Assembly: GCA_003116875.1 (NCBI GenBank)
Contig: BCKT01000002.1
Location: 1,612,001-1,676,000, forward strand
Length of the DNA stretch: 64,000 nucleotides
DNA from: Takashimella koratensis
Lineage: Eukaryota > Basidiomycota > Tremellomycetes > Trichosporonales > Tetragoniomycetaceae
Reading direction: 5' to 3'
The notes under the pieces are model-generated. The model made no database searches, had not been told where the DNA came from, and saw only the letters and a list, made by a program, of their open reading frames with translations. The position numbers and the translations under genes were made by a program. How positions within the stretch are numbered: the stretch's first letter is position 1; each line of letters opens with the position of its first letter. Positions 51,721-61,491 of this stretch are shown here, piece by piece.

Positions 51721-52524
51721 ATGGCATCAGCACGGCCAGCATTGTCGACCTTGTCGCGAGCAGTCGCATCGGGGCCATCGTCTTCCAGACTCGTTGCGTG
51801 AGTCGCCGCTAGTTTCTCAAAGCTCCAGCACTCGTTACTGACCTCTTCCAGCTCGGCGTCCACATTAGCACCCTCCTCCTCGTCTGTTTCCCCATCTCGA
51901 GTGCTCGACTTCCCTCCTCTCAAACCTCTCAAATCCACGCACGGGGTACACGTCGCGACCCTTCATTTGCGGGCACACCACCCTACCCCTCTTGACCTGT
52001 ACACCAACTTTGCGTTGCACTCTGCCCGGTCGCTCGAGATCCCGACTTCTGGCGCAGCGTCCCTCCCTACTACTCGCGAGCTTTACACCGTTTTGAAATC
52101 ACCCTTCGTCCACAAGAAGGCGCAGGAGAACTTTGAGAGACGAACACACCGACGTGCGATCAAGGTGTTTGACGCTGAGCGCGACGTCGTCGACTTGTGG
52201 CTTCGGTACCTCAAGCGCAACGGGATCGGGGGTGTCGGGATCAAGGCGATCGTGTACGAATGGGTCGAGTTTGGGTTCGGTCGGAAGGAGATCGAGGTGG
52301 TTGAGGGGATGATGCAAGGTGGGGACCAGGACAAGGTGGAGAAGGCTGCGCAGGAATTGATCAAGGCGCTGGGTGGTGTGGAGATTGCAGAGACCGCTGA
52401 GGTAGCAGTGGAGGACGGGTCTGAAGCCGTGGTTGAGACCAAGGCAAAAGCGTCAGTTGAGGAGGCAGAGCCTGGCGTGGAGGCCGTAGACACACACGCA
52501 GAGATGCCCAAGCCTGCCGCATAG
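51721..52524 (+). CDS. RSM10: mitochondrial small ribosomal subunit protein uS10m
   Basis: A component of the mitoribosome head. The N-terminus ASARPALSTLSRAVASGPSSSRLVA is a typical mitochondrial presequence, and the intron that follows (51799-51851) joins LVA to SAST in frame. The S10 domain runs about from HVATLHLRAHHPTPLDLYTNF to IGGVGIKAIVYEWVEF, with SPFVHKKAQENFERRTHRRAIKVFD as the loop that contacts rRNA in S10 proteins. The acidic, Ala-rich C-terminal tail (about 60 residues) is an extension with no assigned role. It is convergent with SEC17, with 172 bp between stops. Confidence 0.9.
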
Positions 52525-52696
52525 CATGTAACGCGCATATCAGATTCTACATTTACACTTGTGGACAAGACTAGAACACGGCTACGAGTTAGGGTATTTA
52601 GGACGGAGAACCGACAGGCAGCGCAGAAACCGAGTCGCGTTGAGACGAGTCCGAGTCCGAGTCTGAGTCCATTTATCATCTCCCACCAAGCAATCC

Positions 52697-54028
52697 TTAT
52701 GTGAGCGCACCCTCGTCCTCCTCGAGCGCCTTCTTGACACGGAGCAAGACGTTGGTCTTCCAGTTGTCGAGCTTCATGACCTGGTCGTACTGAACGACGG
52801 CGTTGGTGTATCGCTCGACGTCGGCCTCTTCACATGCGTCGACAAGTTCGTGGGCAAACTTGGCCTCCCGAGTGGACGGGAAGGTGACGTCCTTTTGGGC
52901 AAAGTTGGCGAGCAATCGCTGAGCCATTACAAGATCCTGCGGAAGAAGAGATGAGCGTCAATTGCGAGGTAGCTGGGGAAATTAAAGCTCAGCTGCGCGG
53001 CACACTCACGCCCATGGCAATTGCACAAAGCACAGCGCGGAGGAAGTACTCCTTGACCGAGTACTTGGTGAGCGTGCTGGTAAGGGACCAGTCGGCGACG
53101 GTGGTGTAAAGCTCCATAGACTTTTGGTAATCACCAATGTCCGCGGACAGCTCGGCAGCCTGCTGGTAGCATTGGTTGGCGGTGCTGTAAAGCGTTGTCA
53201 GCGATGCGCCAAGCCATGCCAAGCCAATGAAGCCTCGCTCGATCAAGATGATTGCAATCCTGATGACTCACGCATTCGCATCTTCCTGTTTGTACCAGTC
53301 ACCGGCACGCTGATAGCTGTCGCGCGCTTTGGCAATATCCAGCCCGTCCTGCGCGTAGACTGCGGCGATCTACGGAAGAGGTGAGCCTCGCTCACAACAG
53401 TCCGTCAAATCCCATCAAAACTTACCTCCTTCTCACGGTCGGCAGCCTGTCTGAAGTTGCCCATGTCGACAAGAAGCTTGATGGTCTGATGAAGTGCGCT
53501 GACCGCGGCTACGATGTGACGAGGTGTTTGGATCAGCGGGGTTGACTAGGACTTGACAACCATCTCACCTTCCGGGTTACTCTTCTTGTAACTCTTTGCC
53601 GCGTTGTGGAAAGCATTCATCGCATCGTTGCGCTCGTTAGCATGCTGGCGACAAGCAGCTTCCCTATGTTATTGTAAGCGAATAATCAAAGGTCAAGCAT
53701 GGTGGTAGCAAGACTTACCGCTCAAAGGCTCGACCGGAGTCGGCCCAACGTTGCTCAACCTTGAACGCATTTGCCGCCTGGAGAGAGAGGTAGCGATGGA
53801 GCAAGAGGAGGTATAAGATAAGGCAGTAAAGGTCGGTCGAGTCAGTGGTCAAGTCCACATAAGGTAGCAATCCCAACGATGGGTCCACCTCGATCGCCTT
53901 CGACCTACCTGCTGGAAGAGGTCACCCGCTTCTTCCCATTTTGAGCTGGCACTGGCAAACCATCCTGTGGAGGAGGAAGCCTTCTTCTCTGCCTTCTGGA
54001 GAAAGTCGTCACCGCGTGATCCGCCCAT
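52697..54028 (-). CDS. SEC17: alpha-SNAP, SNARE disassembly adaptor
   Basis: This recruits NSF/Sec18 to SNARE complexes for disassembly after membrane fusion. The start GGSRGDDFLQKAEKKASSSTGWF at 54028 fits the family N-terminus with its membrane-facing FASASS loop. The TPR-like helical pairs follow across several short exons: AANAFKVEQRWADSGRAFE, AACRQHANERNDAMNAFHNAAKSYKKSNPE, QTIKLLVDMGNFRQAADREKE, ARDSYQRAGDWYKQEDANA, CYQQAAELSADIGDYQKSMELYT, YSVKEYFLRAVLCAIAMG and MAQRLLANFAQKD. The C-terminus is LLRVKKALEEDEGALT, where the penultimate leucine region stimulates NSF ATPase in the family. The leader is TGG/GTT-rich on the plus strand, that is CCA/AAC-rich in the transcript. Confidence 0.93.
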
Positions 54029-54408
54029 GTTGTGGTTGGTGTGGTTGGTGTGGTTGCTGGTGTTGCTGGGGTGAGGGTTGCGGTAGATGTGGTGGGTGGA
54101 TGGTAGATGATAGAGGAGATGGCGGTGACGACGATGCTAGCTGGGTGGCGCTAAGCCGAGACGGGCGATCGTGGGAAACCATGGCACACGTGGCAGGCGG
54201 AATCACTCGTTCTAGCAATTTCTGGTAGACTGGAGAGTGCGACAGATAGACGAGGGACCAGGTGTGCCCAATAGCAAATCAGCATAACATGGCAGGATAA
54301 AGTTGGTTCCCGTCCTTTGTTCATCCATCCATCTCTCTCTCTCATCCACTATCTCATCAGTACCCACCACCACCCTACTCATAATCCTTTATCGACAGCG
54401 TATCCAAC
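54029..54408. promoter_or_regulatory. divergent promoter SEC17 / U2AF1
   Basis: It contains imperfect tandem TGGTTGGTG units in the SEC17 leader (54029-54070), a CACGTG core at 54187-54192, and a C/T-rich leader for U2AF1. No gene is seen; the minus-strand frames here are leader read-through. Confidence 0.5.
54187..54192. promoter_or_regulatory. CACGTG core
   Basis: A CACGTG hexamer with flanks ACACGTGGC, about midway between the SEC17 and U2AF1 starts. Confidence 0.3.
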
Positions 54409-55396
54409 ATGGCGACCCATCTCGCAAGCATCTAGTAAGTTGTCTTTCTCGCTCATATTCCTCCCCAGCCCAGTTCTCGCCTTTGAGTTGCGACATATAC
54501 TAACACTTCCCCTCCTCAGCGGTACCGAGCAGGACCGAGTCAACTGCTCTTTCTACCTCAAGATTGGCGCATGCAGACATGGAGATCGATGCTCTAGGTG
54601 GGTAAATGTTCCTTCTCCGTCCTTCTTCAGCGATGCCTTTGCCTCAAGCTCTCGTCTTGGATTTCTTCGAGGACATCTGCTGACTCATCTCTCTTCAGAA
54701 AACACATCCACCCTCAATTCTCCCAAACCGTCTTACTGCCCAACGTCTACAACAACCCCGCTCACTCATTAGAAGGGAAGACCATGACCCCTGTTGATCT
54801 ACAGGCCGACTTTGACCGTTTCTACGAGGATTTCTACATGTAAGTGACTAGTTGTCCCTTTGTCCGTCGTTACCTTGACCTGAGCTGACATTTTGACCCA
54901 GTGAGTTGTGTAAATACGGCCACGTACAGGAGATGCACGTCTGCGACAACGTTGGCGATCACCTCCAGGGCAACGTGTATGTGCGATACGAGTGGGAGGC
55001 GGAGGCTGCCAAGGCGGTGGAAGAGCTCAACGACCGATGGTATGCAATGCGCCCACTCTTGGCCGAGCTTTCCCCCGTTAGCGATTTCCGTGAAGCATGC
55101 TGCCGCCAGAACGAGGTGGGACAGTGCACGCGTGAAGGGTGAGTAGTGATTCTGATTGCTTTTGCCTTGCTTCTTAACGATGTACTGACACTTATTTTAG
55201 CTTCTGCAACTTTATGCACCTTCGTCACCCGACCAAGGCGCTGGTCAAGTCGCTCGATGCTTCGCAACGAGTCAGCCGGCGTGCCAAGGCGGCCAACGGC
55301 TCTTCGCTCGGCCCAGCAGGTCAGGACCTCGGATGGACACCGAGTGCAGCGGCAAGCCGCGGCTGGGTTCCACCCGGTCGAGACGGGCGAGACTGA
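54409..55396 (+). CDS. U2AF1: U2 snRNP auxiliary factor small subunit (U2AF35)
   Basis: This recognises the AG at 3' splice sites and pairs with the large U2AF subunit. The start is [24 protein letters not shown]. The first CCCH finger is [16 protein letters not shown]...H, completed across an intron to [15 protein letters not shown]. The UHM/RRM is [41 protein letters not shown] in consecutive blocks, with [23 protein letters not shown]. The second finger is [20 protein letters not shown]. The C-terminus is short (about 60 residues) and Gly/Arg-poor, and lacks a classical RS domain. Introns of about 50-100 nt lie near 54434-54519, 54598-54698, 54841-54900 and 55141-55200. The gene is relevant to the very short introns seen throughout this window. 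Confidence 0.93.
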
Positions 55397-55576
55397 GCTT
55401 CAATTTGTTCCAGCTATTTAGGATCGATCATGGGGTTTGTAAGAATGTATACAGCAGCATAATACATACATCATCTCATGCATTTCACATGTGGATAAAA
55501 GGTTTCGTCATGGTAGACTGGATTGACGGACATGACACAGGAAAAGTAACGTGGGGTTACAGAAATTGTTGGGTCA

Positions 55577-57464
55577 TTAAACTTGGATGAGAAGCTCGGC
55601 CTCGTCATCGTCCATGAGCGAGTCGCTCGAAGGTGGGTTAGTCATGTCTTGGTCTTGGTCTTGGTCTTGGTCATGGTCACGCCTGTCGCTTCCCACGCTG
55701 CCTTCGTCGCCTTCTTCTTCTTCGTCTCCGTCTTCATCTTCATCCTCGTCCTCGTCCTCCCCATCGTCTTCGCCTTCATCCGTCTCACTCTCCTCGTCTG
55801 AGTAGACCTGGCCCGGGAAACCGATAAACTCTGCTTGGTCTTCAAAACCTCCTTCGACAGGAATATGTTCTCCCGCATCCGCCGCCTTCTCTCCTGCTTC
55901 TACCTCTTGCGCTCGATCCAGCCCATCACGCTTCGCCTCTTCCAACGACGCTTTGCCCTTGATCGAACGGATCACATGACGAAGCCCACACTTGTTCCCT
56001 CTGGAACAGGTGCCGTGTTCGCGCCACTCTCCGCACTCCCACACATGCAAGTCCGGACACGTCCCCGGATCACGATCACACCATCCTTCACGAGAGAACG
56101 CCTCGCACACGCGCGCATCGTCGGATACGCGCACGTGTGGGTACAGGCATTTCTCGCCGTTTCGGCAGGTGGAGGTAGCCTGGAAGTGAACGCAAGAAGG
56201 GGTGTTGTATGCGCTCGGCTCGTGGGATAAGGGACAGGCAGAGGCGGAGAATGGGCAGGTGGAGCGGAGGAATTGGGGGCAGATGGCAAGGCGATCCGGA
56301 ATGTGCTGGTAAGGACAGGTCAAGGCGCGCTCGCACCGGCCTAAATGAGGACAGAGTTGTGAGGAGAAGAATCAGAAAAAATCATAAAATGAGGAAGGTT
56401 GGATGAAGGAAACAATCAGGCGGGGTGTGGATCGCTGTTAGCTGCTCTCTATCAGCCACGCCGACAACTCACCCGTTTTGGTGTAGTATCGACAAGGTTT
56501 CTTTGCCTGCTCTGCGCGTCTGGTCGCAGCGCTTCATATCAGCCGCCCATCTCAAACATTCTTAGCTCACCTTGGGCGCCTGGAGACAAGGTTGCCGCGT
56601 TTGGTGCGCCGGAACTTTTCACCGCCATACTCTAGCGACCTGCGAGTTGGGGTGCTCGTCGCTCCTTGCCCCGCCGTTTCCGGTGTGCTCAGTTCTAAAG
56701 CCTTGGGTCAGTCTGGAAGCAAGAAAGACTGATGGTTCCCACTCACCACCAATACGGGTGAGCTTGGCTCCGCCTTGTTCAAATTGAAAGATGACGCCGT
56801 CGATGACAACGCGCTTCGCGGGCTCTCCGCTCCCTGGCGACGTAGTGGTCGACGAATGCAGGACCTGAATTTGCGGTGGGACCCTCGGTGTTCGTGGCTG
56901 AGCCTTGAGCTGTGCTCTGTACAAAGGAAGGGCTCGTCAGCGTTCAAAGTCCGCCTAGAATGTATAGGGGTAAACGCGGCTTGCCTCTTCTCGACGGTCA
57001 TCAAACTCATGTTCCCGCCCTTGCTGGTCTTCTTTACCCAGCCTTCTCCCATGCTAGGAGCTGTGGCGCTGTTGTTCAGGAAGACGGACTGAGTAGAAGA
57101 TGATGGCTGAGCGGGTGCTTGAGAAGTCGACTGCGATGAGCCTGCCTGATTATTGGTTTGCCGTAAATCCAGACTGTATGATCCTTTGCCCCGCCCTCTC
57201 CCTCGACCTCTCGGAGCTGCTTGACGAGAACCACCGCCCCGGCTGCTTCCGTACGGGTGATACGATGAAGGATGAGATGGACCGCTTGCATGGCGCGTGA
57301 TGGCTCCTGCAGCGCGTGTCAGGTACAGCGAACAGTTGGAAGGCAGGAGGAACTGTAAAGTGGGATGACTAACCGGACAACTTTGCAATTTCTCTTTGCA
57401 GAAGAATCTTCTGCCTCTCTGCCGCGGACGCCGAGGCGGACCCGGACGGAAGGGGCTGGGCCAT
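55577..57464 (-). CDS. CCCH zinc-finger protein, ZC3H3-like
   Basis: The start AQPLPSGSASASAAERQKILLQREIAKLSG at 57464 fits the N-terminal helix of fungal ZC3H3-like proteins. A Gly/Arg-rich segment (GSSRGGGSRQAAPRGRGRGRGKG) follows, with a middle block VVIDGVIFQFEQGGAKLTRIG. Five tandem CCCH fingers come next: CRYYTKTGRCERALTCPYQH, CPQFLRSTCPFSASACPLSH, CVHFQATSTCRNGEKCLYPH, CEAFSREGWCDRDPGTCPDLH and CGEWREHGTCSRGNKCGLRH. The human relative ZC3H3 acts in poly(A) mRNA export and polyadenylation, so a nuclear RNA role is inferred. The C-terminal 90 residues are strongly acidic, with an ED-rich tract and a DQ repeat encoded by a CTTGGT hexamer array (about 55648-55672 on the plus strand). Confidence 0.82.
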
Positions 57465-57664
57465 GGTGGGTATCAAGAGAGATTCAAGCTGTTGGGTATC
57501 GGCTGTCGACTCTGATGTCGAAGGTAGTAGGGGTTAATGAGGATGAGTGAATCGGCGAGTTGAGAGCTGACCCAACGGCAGAAATTAGGTGGCAAACAAA
57601 GGTGTGGCGAATAGTAAAGTAGTCAATGACGAGCACGTATTATAGCAACTACTTAGTCTATATC

Positions 57665-59344
57665 CTACTGCAGCCTCGTAAAGCGCACTCGTCGATCGTA
57701 GCCGACACTGACGACCACAAACCCAGAGCTAGCATGGGGAGGTGGGTCAAAGGAAGAGGAGTCACCTTGCAGGTTGGTAGCAGGAGACAGGGGGACAATA
57801 CAGCAGTCCCGCACGACCTCGCTGGTCCCCTGCCCCAACTCTGTGGCACCGTGCACCTTGACGCTGCTCCGTCGCTCGCCCGCCAGTGAGACCAAATTAA
57901 GGTAGCCCGTTGGTGTAGTCGTACTGCGTTGGTTAGCTTATGCACCTTGTAGCTGAAGAAAGTGCAGAGAGGATTAGTCATGACAGCCCCTTCAGACTCA
58001 CACGATACCAGAACCATCAGGGAGCCACGCCATTCGAGGTAGGACGTAATCGTCGCCCTCCCCTCCTGTCCACAAACAGGCCAATCGCTCAGTCTGAGAC
58101 TGACATTAGCCCGGCTGTCTCTGTCCACTTGCATAAACTATCAAATTCCCCACACCTACCTCGTCTGGTTCCACGCCGTAGAGAAGAATCCTCTCTCCCG
58201 CAGCTCCGCGGTGATCTCCTGTCAGACAAGCTAAAACTCTTCCACTCGGGTGCAGGGCGAGGTCGAGTACAGAAAAGCTGACGTGGGTATCCATCGGATG
58301 CGGATTGAACGACTTTGACAGTGCCTCCCATGCCGGACCCTCCACTCCCGCTGCACCCGCCTCGTCGTCGTCCATCGCGTCCGGAGCTCGTGTTGGCACA
58401 GTAGGCAAGCGGACGTAGTAGAGGAGGTGCGAATCTCGGAGCGTATACATGACCCACCGGTCGTCGGCGCTGAACAACACGGCTTCGGGATTCGACCCGA
58501 CCGGAATCCGGTGGCGCTCAACGTACCGCAGCTCGGGATCGCAAGCAAACTCGGCAGCGTCCGTCTCGTCTAGTGGAATATCGTCTTCCCCGAGTGGAGG
58601 AGGAATCGCAGGTGCAGTCGCTTCGTAGATGACCACGTGGTGGTCGTATGAAGCCGTTGCGAACCACTTGCCCGTGGATGAGAATTTGACACGAACCACG
58701 AATTTGCCAGAGGGAAAGGTTTGAAGCGCTGTCGATGTCACGAGGTCGGTAAGGACAGTGCTGCCGTCCATGGACCCCGTGAGGATATACCGTGGGTTGA
58801 CCGGGTGAACTTCGACGGCGAGTACCGCCGCTCTTGACGGTTCCAGGATCTGCTCCACTTCCCCTGTTCCCCAGTCTATCACCTTGACCGTCTTATCCAC
58901 CGAGGTCGTCACGATCCTCCTTGGCTTTGTTGCTTTGTACATTGCGGTGGCCGTGTCGAACTGCCTCTGGGGCAAGTCGTGCACAGCTACCGTCAAGAGA
59001 TTCGCTGCGCTGATCCCCTCGACCACTTTGTCCTGGGGCGAGACCACGAGCTGGGTCGATGATTCCATCGGGACACGCATGATACCTGTGACTGTCCAAT
59101 TGCGCCATGACCCGTCTGTTGCTGGCGGCTCGGTGGGGGCATCGAGTTGGACGTGCCCGAGGTCGGTGGAGATCTGGTGTGAGAGGTAGTCGGTGACGAG
59201 GGTTCGAAGGTCGGGGTTGGGAGGGGAAGTCAGATCGGGAGGTGGGACGGCAGCAGCGTGTAGGAACGCAGGGAGAACGGCCGGGTAGTGTTCCCCGAGG
59301 TAGTGCGCGATGAGCGTGTGTAGGTGGGCAGTGGCCGATGTCAT
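57665..59344 (-). CDS. LisH-like plus WD40 repeat protein, function unknown
   Basis: The start at 59344 (TSATAHLHTLIAHYLGEHYPAVLPAFLHA) was chosen because it begins a LisH-like helix; an upstream in-frame ATG at 59473 adds a less conserved leader. WD40 blades are visible as RRIVTTSVDKTVKVIDWGTGEV, AVEVHPVNPRYILTGSMDGSTVLTDL, VKFSSTGKWFATASYDHHVVIYE, VLFSADDRWVMYTLRDSHLLYYV, VLDLALHPSGRVLACLTGDHRGAAGERILLY and the last FVVVSVGYDRRVRFTRLQ. Two introns near the 3' end join PDE to SQTERLACLWTGG and SGIV to TTTPTGYLNLVSLAGERR. I cannot tie it to a named complex; LisH-WD40 proteins often act as ubiquitin-ligase or microtubule adaptors. Confidence 0.75.
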
Positions 59345-59579
59345 GGCGAGGACGGAGTGGGCGATGAGGAGGTTACAAGTTAGAGACCACAGCGGGCTGA
59401 GGTGGAGGTTTAGGATGCCGGAAATACCGAGCTGACCGGAGGACGATTTCCATCTCAACTTGGGACCGTCCACTACTCCATCGTCATCTTTCTAGATAGA
59501 CAGCTACCATCTTCGGGTAGCCCTTGCTTCATACTCCTTCCTCTTATCTCCTCTCTTAACATCCATCTCACCCCACGCC

Positions 59580-61130
59580 ATGGCCGACGACGACGCTGCC
59601 GAATCCTCCGCTACCGCGACGGCGTCCGCGCTCCCTCCCCCTGGCCCCACACCTTACCACGAGACATCGCAATACAAGCACTGGCGTTTCACCCCTGACG
59701 AGCTCCGGTCTATCCGCTCCGAGCTGAACGAGAAGAGCAAAGAGGTGACTGCGCGTAACATGGCCGCGGAGAAGGTACGTGGATTTAGGAGATCTCTCTC
59801 AACTTGGTAATCTGGAAATACAAGGATGGTGGTGTTGATGTAGTTGGGGAGGGTTTTTCGTTCAAGGGTATGGGACAACGCGTCGCTGACGGTGATGTTG
59901 GAAACGTAGGCAGCGCAGGAAAGTCTAGGGAACGAGTACTCGGGTCCACCGCTCGGTCAATCTTACTTATCAATGGACGACGAGCTGCTTCTCGTTCGCT
60001 TCTACTGCTCCCAAGCGTCCAAGATCTGTCGGAGTTTCGGTTTGCCCGAGAGCGTCGAGTCGACCGCGTTGAGTTACCTCAAGCGCTTCTATCTCAAGAA
60101 CAGCGTCATGGAGTGGCATCCGAAGAATATCATGTACGCGATTCTGCAATTCTTACCTCTTATCCTCCACCCAACCTCTTCCGAGTCGTTGCGCTCGTTC
60201 ATCGCTTTTAATACAGCTAACGCCGTTGGTAGCTCAACATGTCTCTTCCTCGCGGCCAAGACGACCAACTACCCTATCCCCATCGACACGTTTGTCTCCA
60301 AACTATCAAAAGTGACTCCAGCAGCTGTGCTTGACCTCGAGTTCCTCGTTGCGCAGAGTCTCGGGTTTGAGTTCTGGGTCAGGGGTGCGGACAAGGCTCT
60401 CCGAGGTTGGGCTCTTGAGCTACAAGTGAGTTATCTTTCCTTTCCAAAGACTGTCCACTCGCTAATATGCTCTACCTCACCCCCAGTCCCAACCCAACCC
60501 GCCGATCGACACGATCCAACGTTCCCTCCCTCGGGCACTGGACATGCTCGCTTCTTCTCGCCTCACTGACGCCGAGTTCCTCTTCACCCCCTCCCAGATC
60601 GCTCTGGCATGTTGGCGCCTTGCTAAACCTGATCTGGTCGACTCTTTCCTTGACTGGCAATACGACTCGGCGTCGACGACCACGGGGGCCGGGGCTGTGG
60701 CCGGAGAGAACGGAGAACCGGGGCGTTCTGTGCCATTCGGGATCGATCGAGCCGCTTTGGACGCTGTGGTAGTCACTGTCGAAGGAGTGATTAAATCTGC
60801 AGGTGGAGGGGAATTCGATATGGCCGCTGTCAAGGATGTCGACAAGCGTTTGAAAGGGTGTACGAACCCCGAGAAGATCCCAGGCACCGCGTTGTGAGTA
60901 GACCGCGACTGTCTCGTCCTCACGGGAGATACACGGTCAGAAGGCTGACACTGGTGCGCAGGTACATCAAGCGCAAAGCGGAGCAAGAAGCAGCAGCCGC
61001 TGAATCGAAAGCTGCAAAGGTGCTCAAGGCTCAGAAGAGCAGAGACGCAGATAGCGAGGTCTTTGGTGATTTGTTGGGCAAACCACTACAGCCTCGTCAA
61101 GACGCGGGCAGTGAGGACCTCGGCGCGTAG
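59580..61130 (+). CDS. CCL1: cyclin H, regulatory subunit of the CDK-activating kinase/TFIIH
   Basis: This partners the Cdk7/Kin28 kinase in TFIIH for RNA polymerase II CTD phosphorylation and CDK activation. The N-terminal YHETSQYKHWRFTPDELRSIRSELN matches the SSQ-KHW-F start typical of cyclin H. The first cyclin box shows LVRFYCSQASKICRSFGLP, TALSYLKRFYLKNSVMEWHPKNI and TCLFLAAKTTNYPI. The second shows VLDLEFLVAQSLGFEFWV, RLTDAEFLFTPSQIALACWRLA. A Gly/Ala-rich insertion of about 20 residues follows (near 60680), then a lysine/alanine-rich C-terminal helix. Introns lie at about 59776-59910, 60132-60231, 60426-60487 and 60896-60961. The second intron donor sits inside the ATC-ATG pair, giving I in place of the usual M before TC. 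Confidence 0.88.
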
Positions 61131-61491
61131 AGTCGCTTGACCGACCACGACGTTGTAATTACACATATACAGTACATATCTACACCTTTGCATGATGAAT
61201 GGCATGTGATCAAGCCGTGTCGCGTACACGACCGTGACTTGAAGCTGGCTACAGTACAGTACGGTATGCTACAGCATGATGAAGAATGTGTCCCGCCTAA
61301 CCCGTGGCGAGACAGCACTCATGTACCGCTAATGGTGATCTCCCTTCCACGACTTGTGATGCAAATCCCTTGATCTTCTCCCTGATAGATGATTTCGTCG
61401 ACCGCCCCGATGCTGATGACTCAATTTTGGTTGATGATTGCTGCCCCCTTGCTCGCGAAGGTGTACTCTTTTTCTTCTTCCTCTTTCGCAT
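61131..61491. other. convergent 3' flanks
   Basis: The region between the cyclin H stop and the kleisin stop. I see no gene, only 3' UTR-like sequence with TACAGTACAGTACGGTA-type short repeats near 61251-61265 and a CTTCTT tract near 61470. Confidence 0.55.

Noticed and set aside
58630..58640. CACGTG inside GACCACGTGGTGG
   Set aside because: It lies within the WD40 coding exon, encoding YDHHVV, and not in a promoter.
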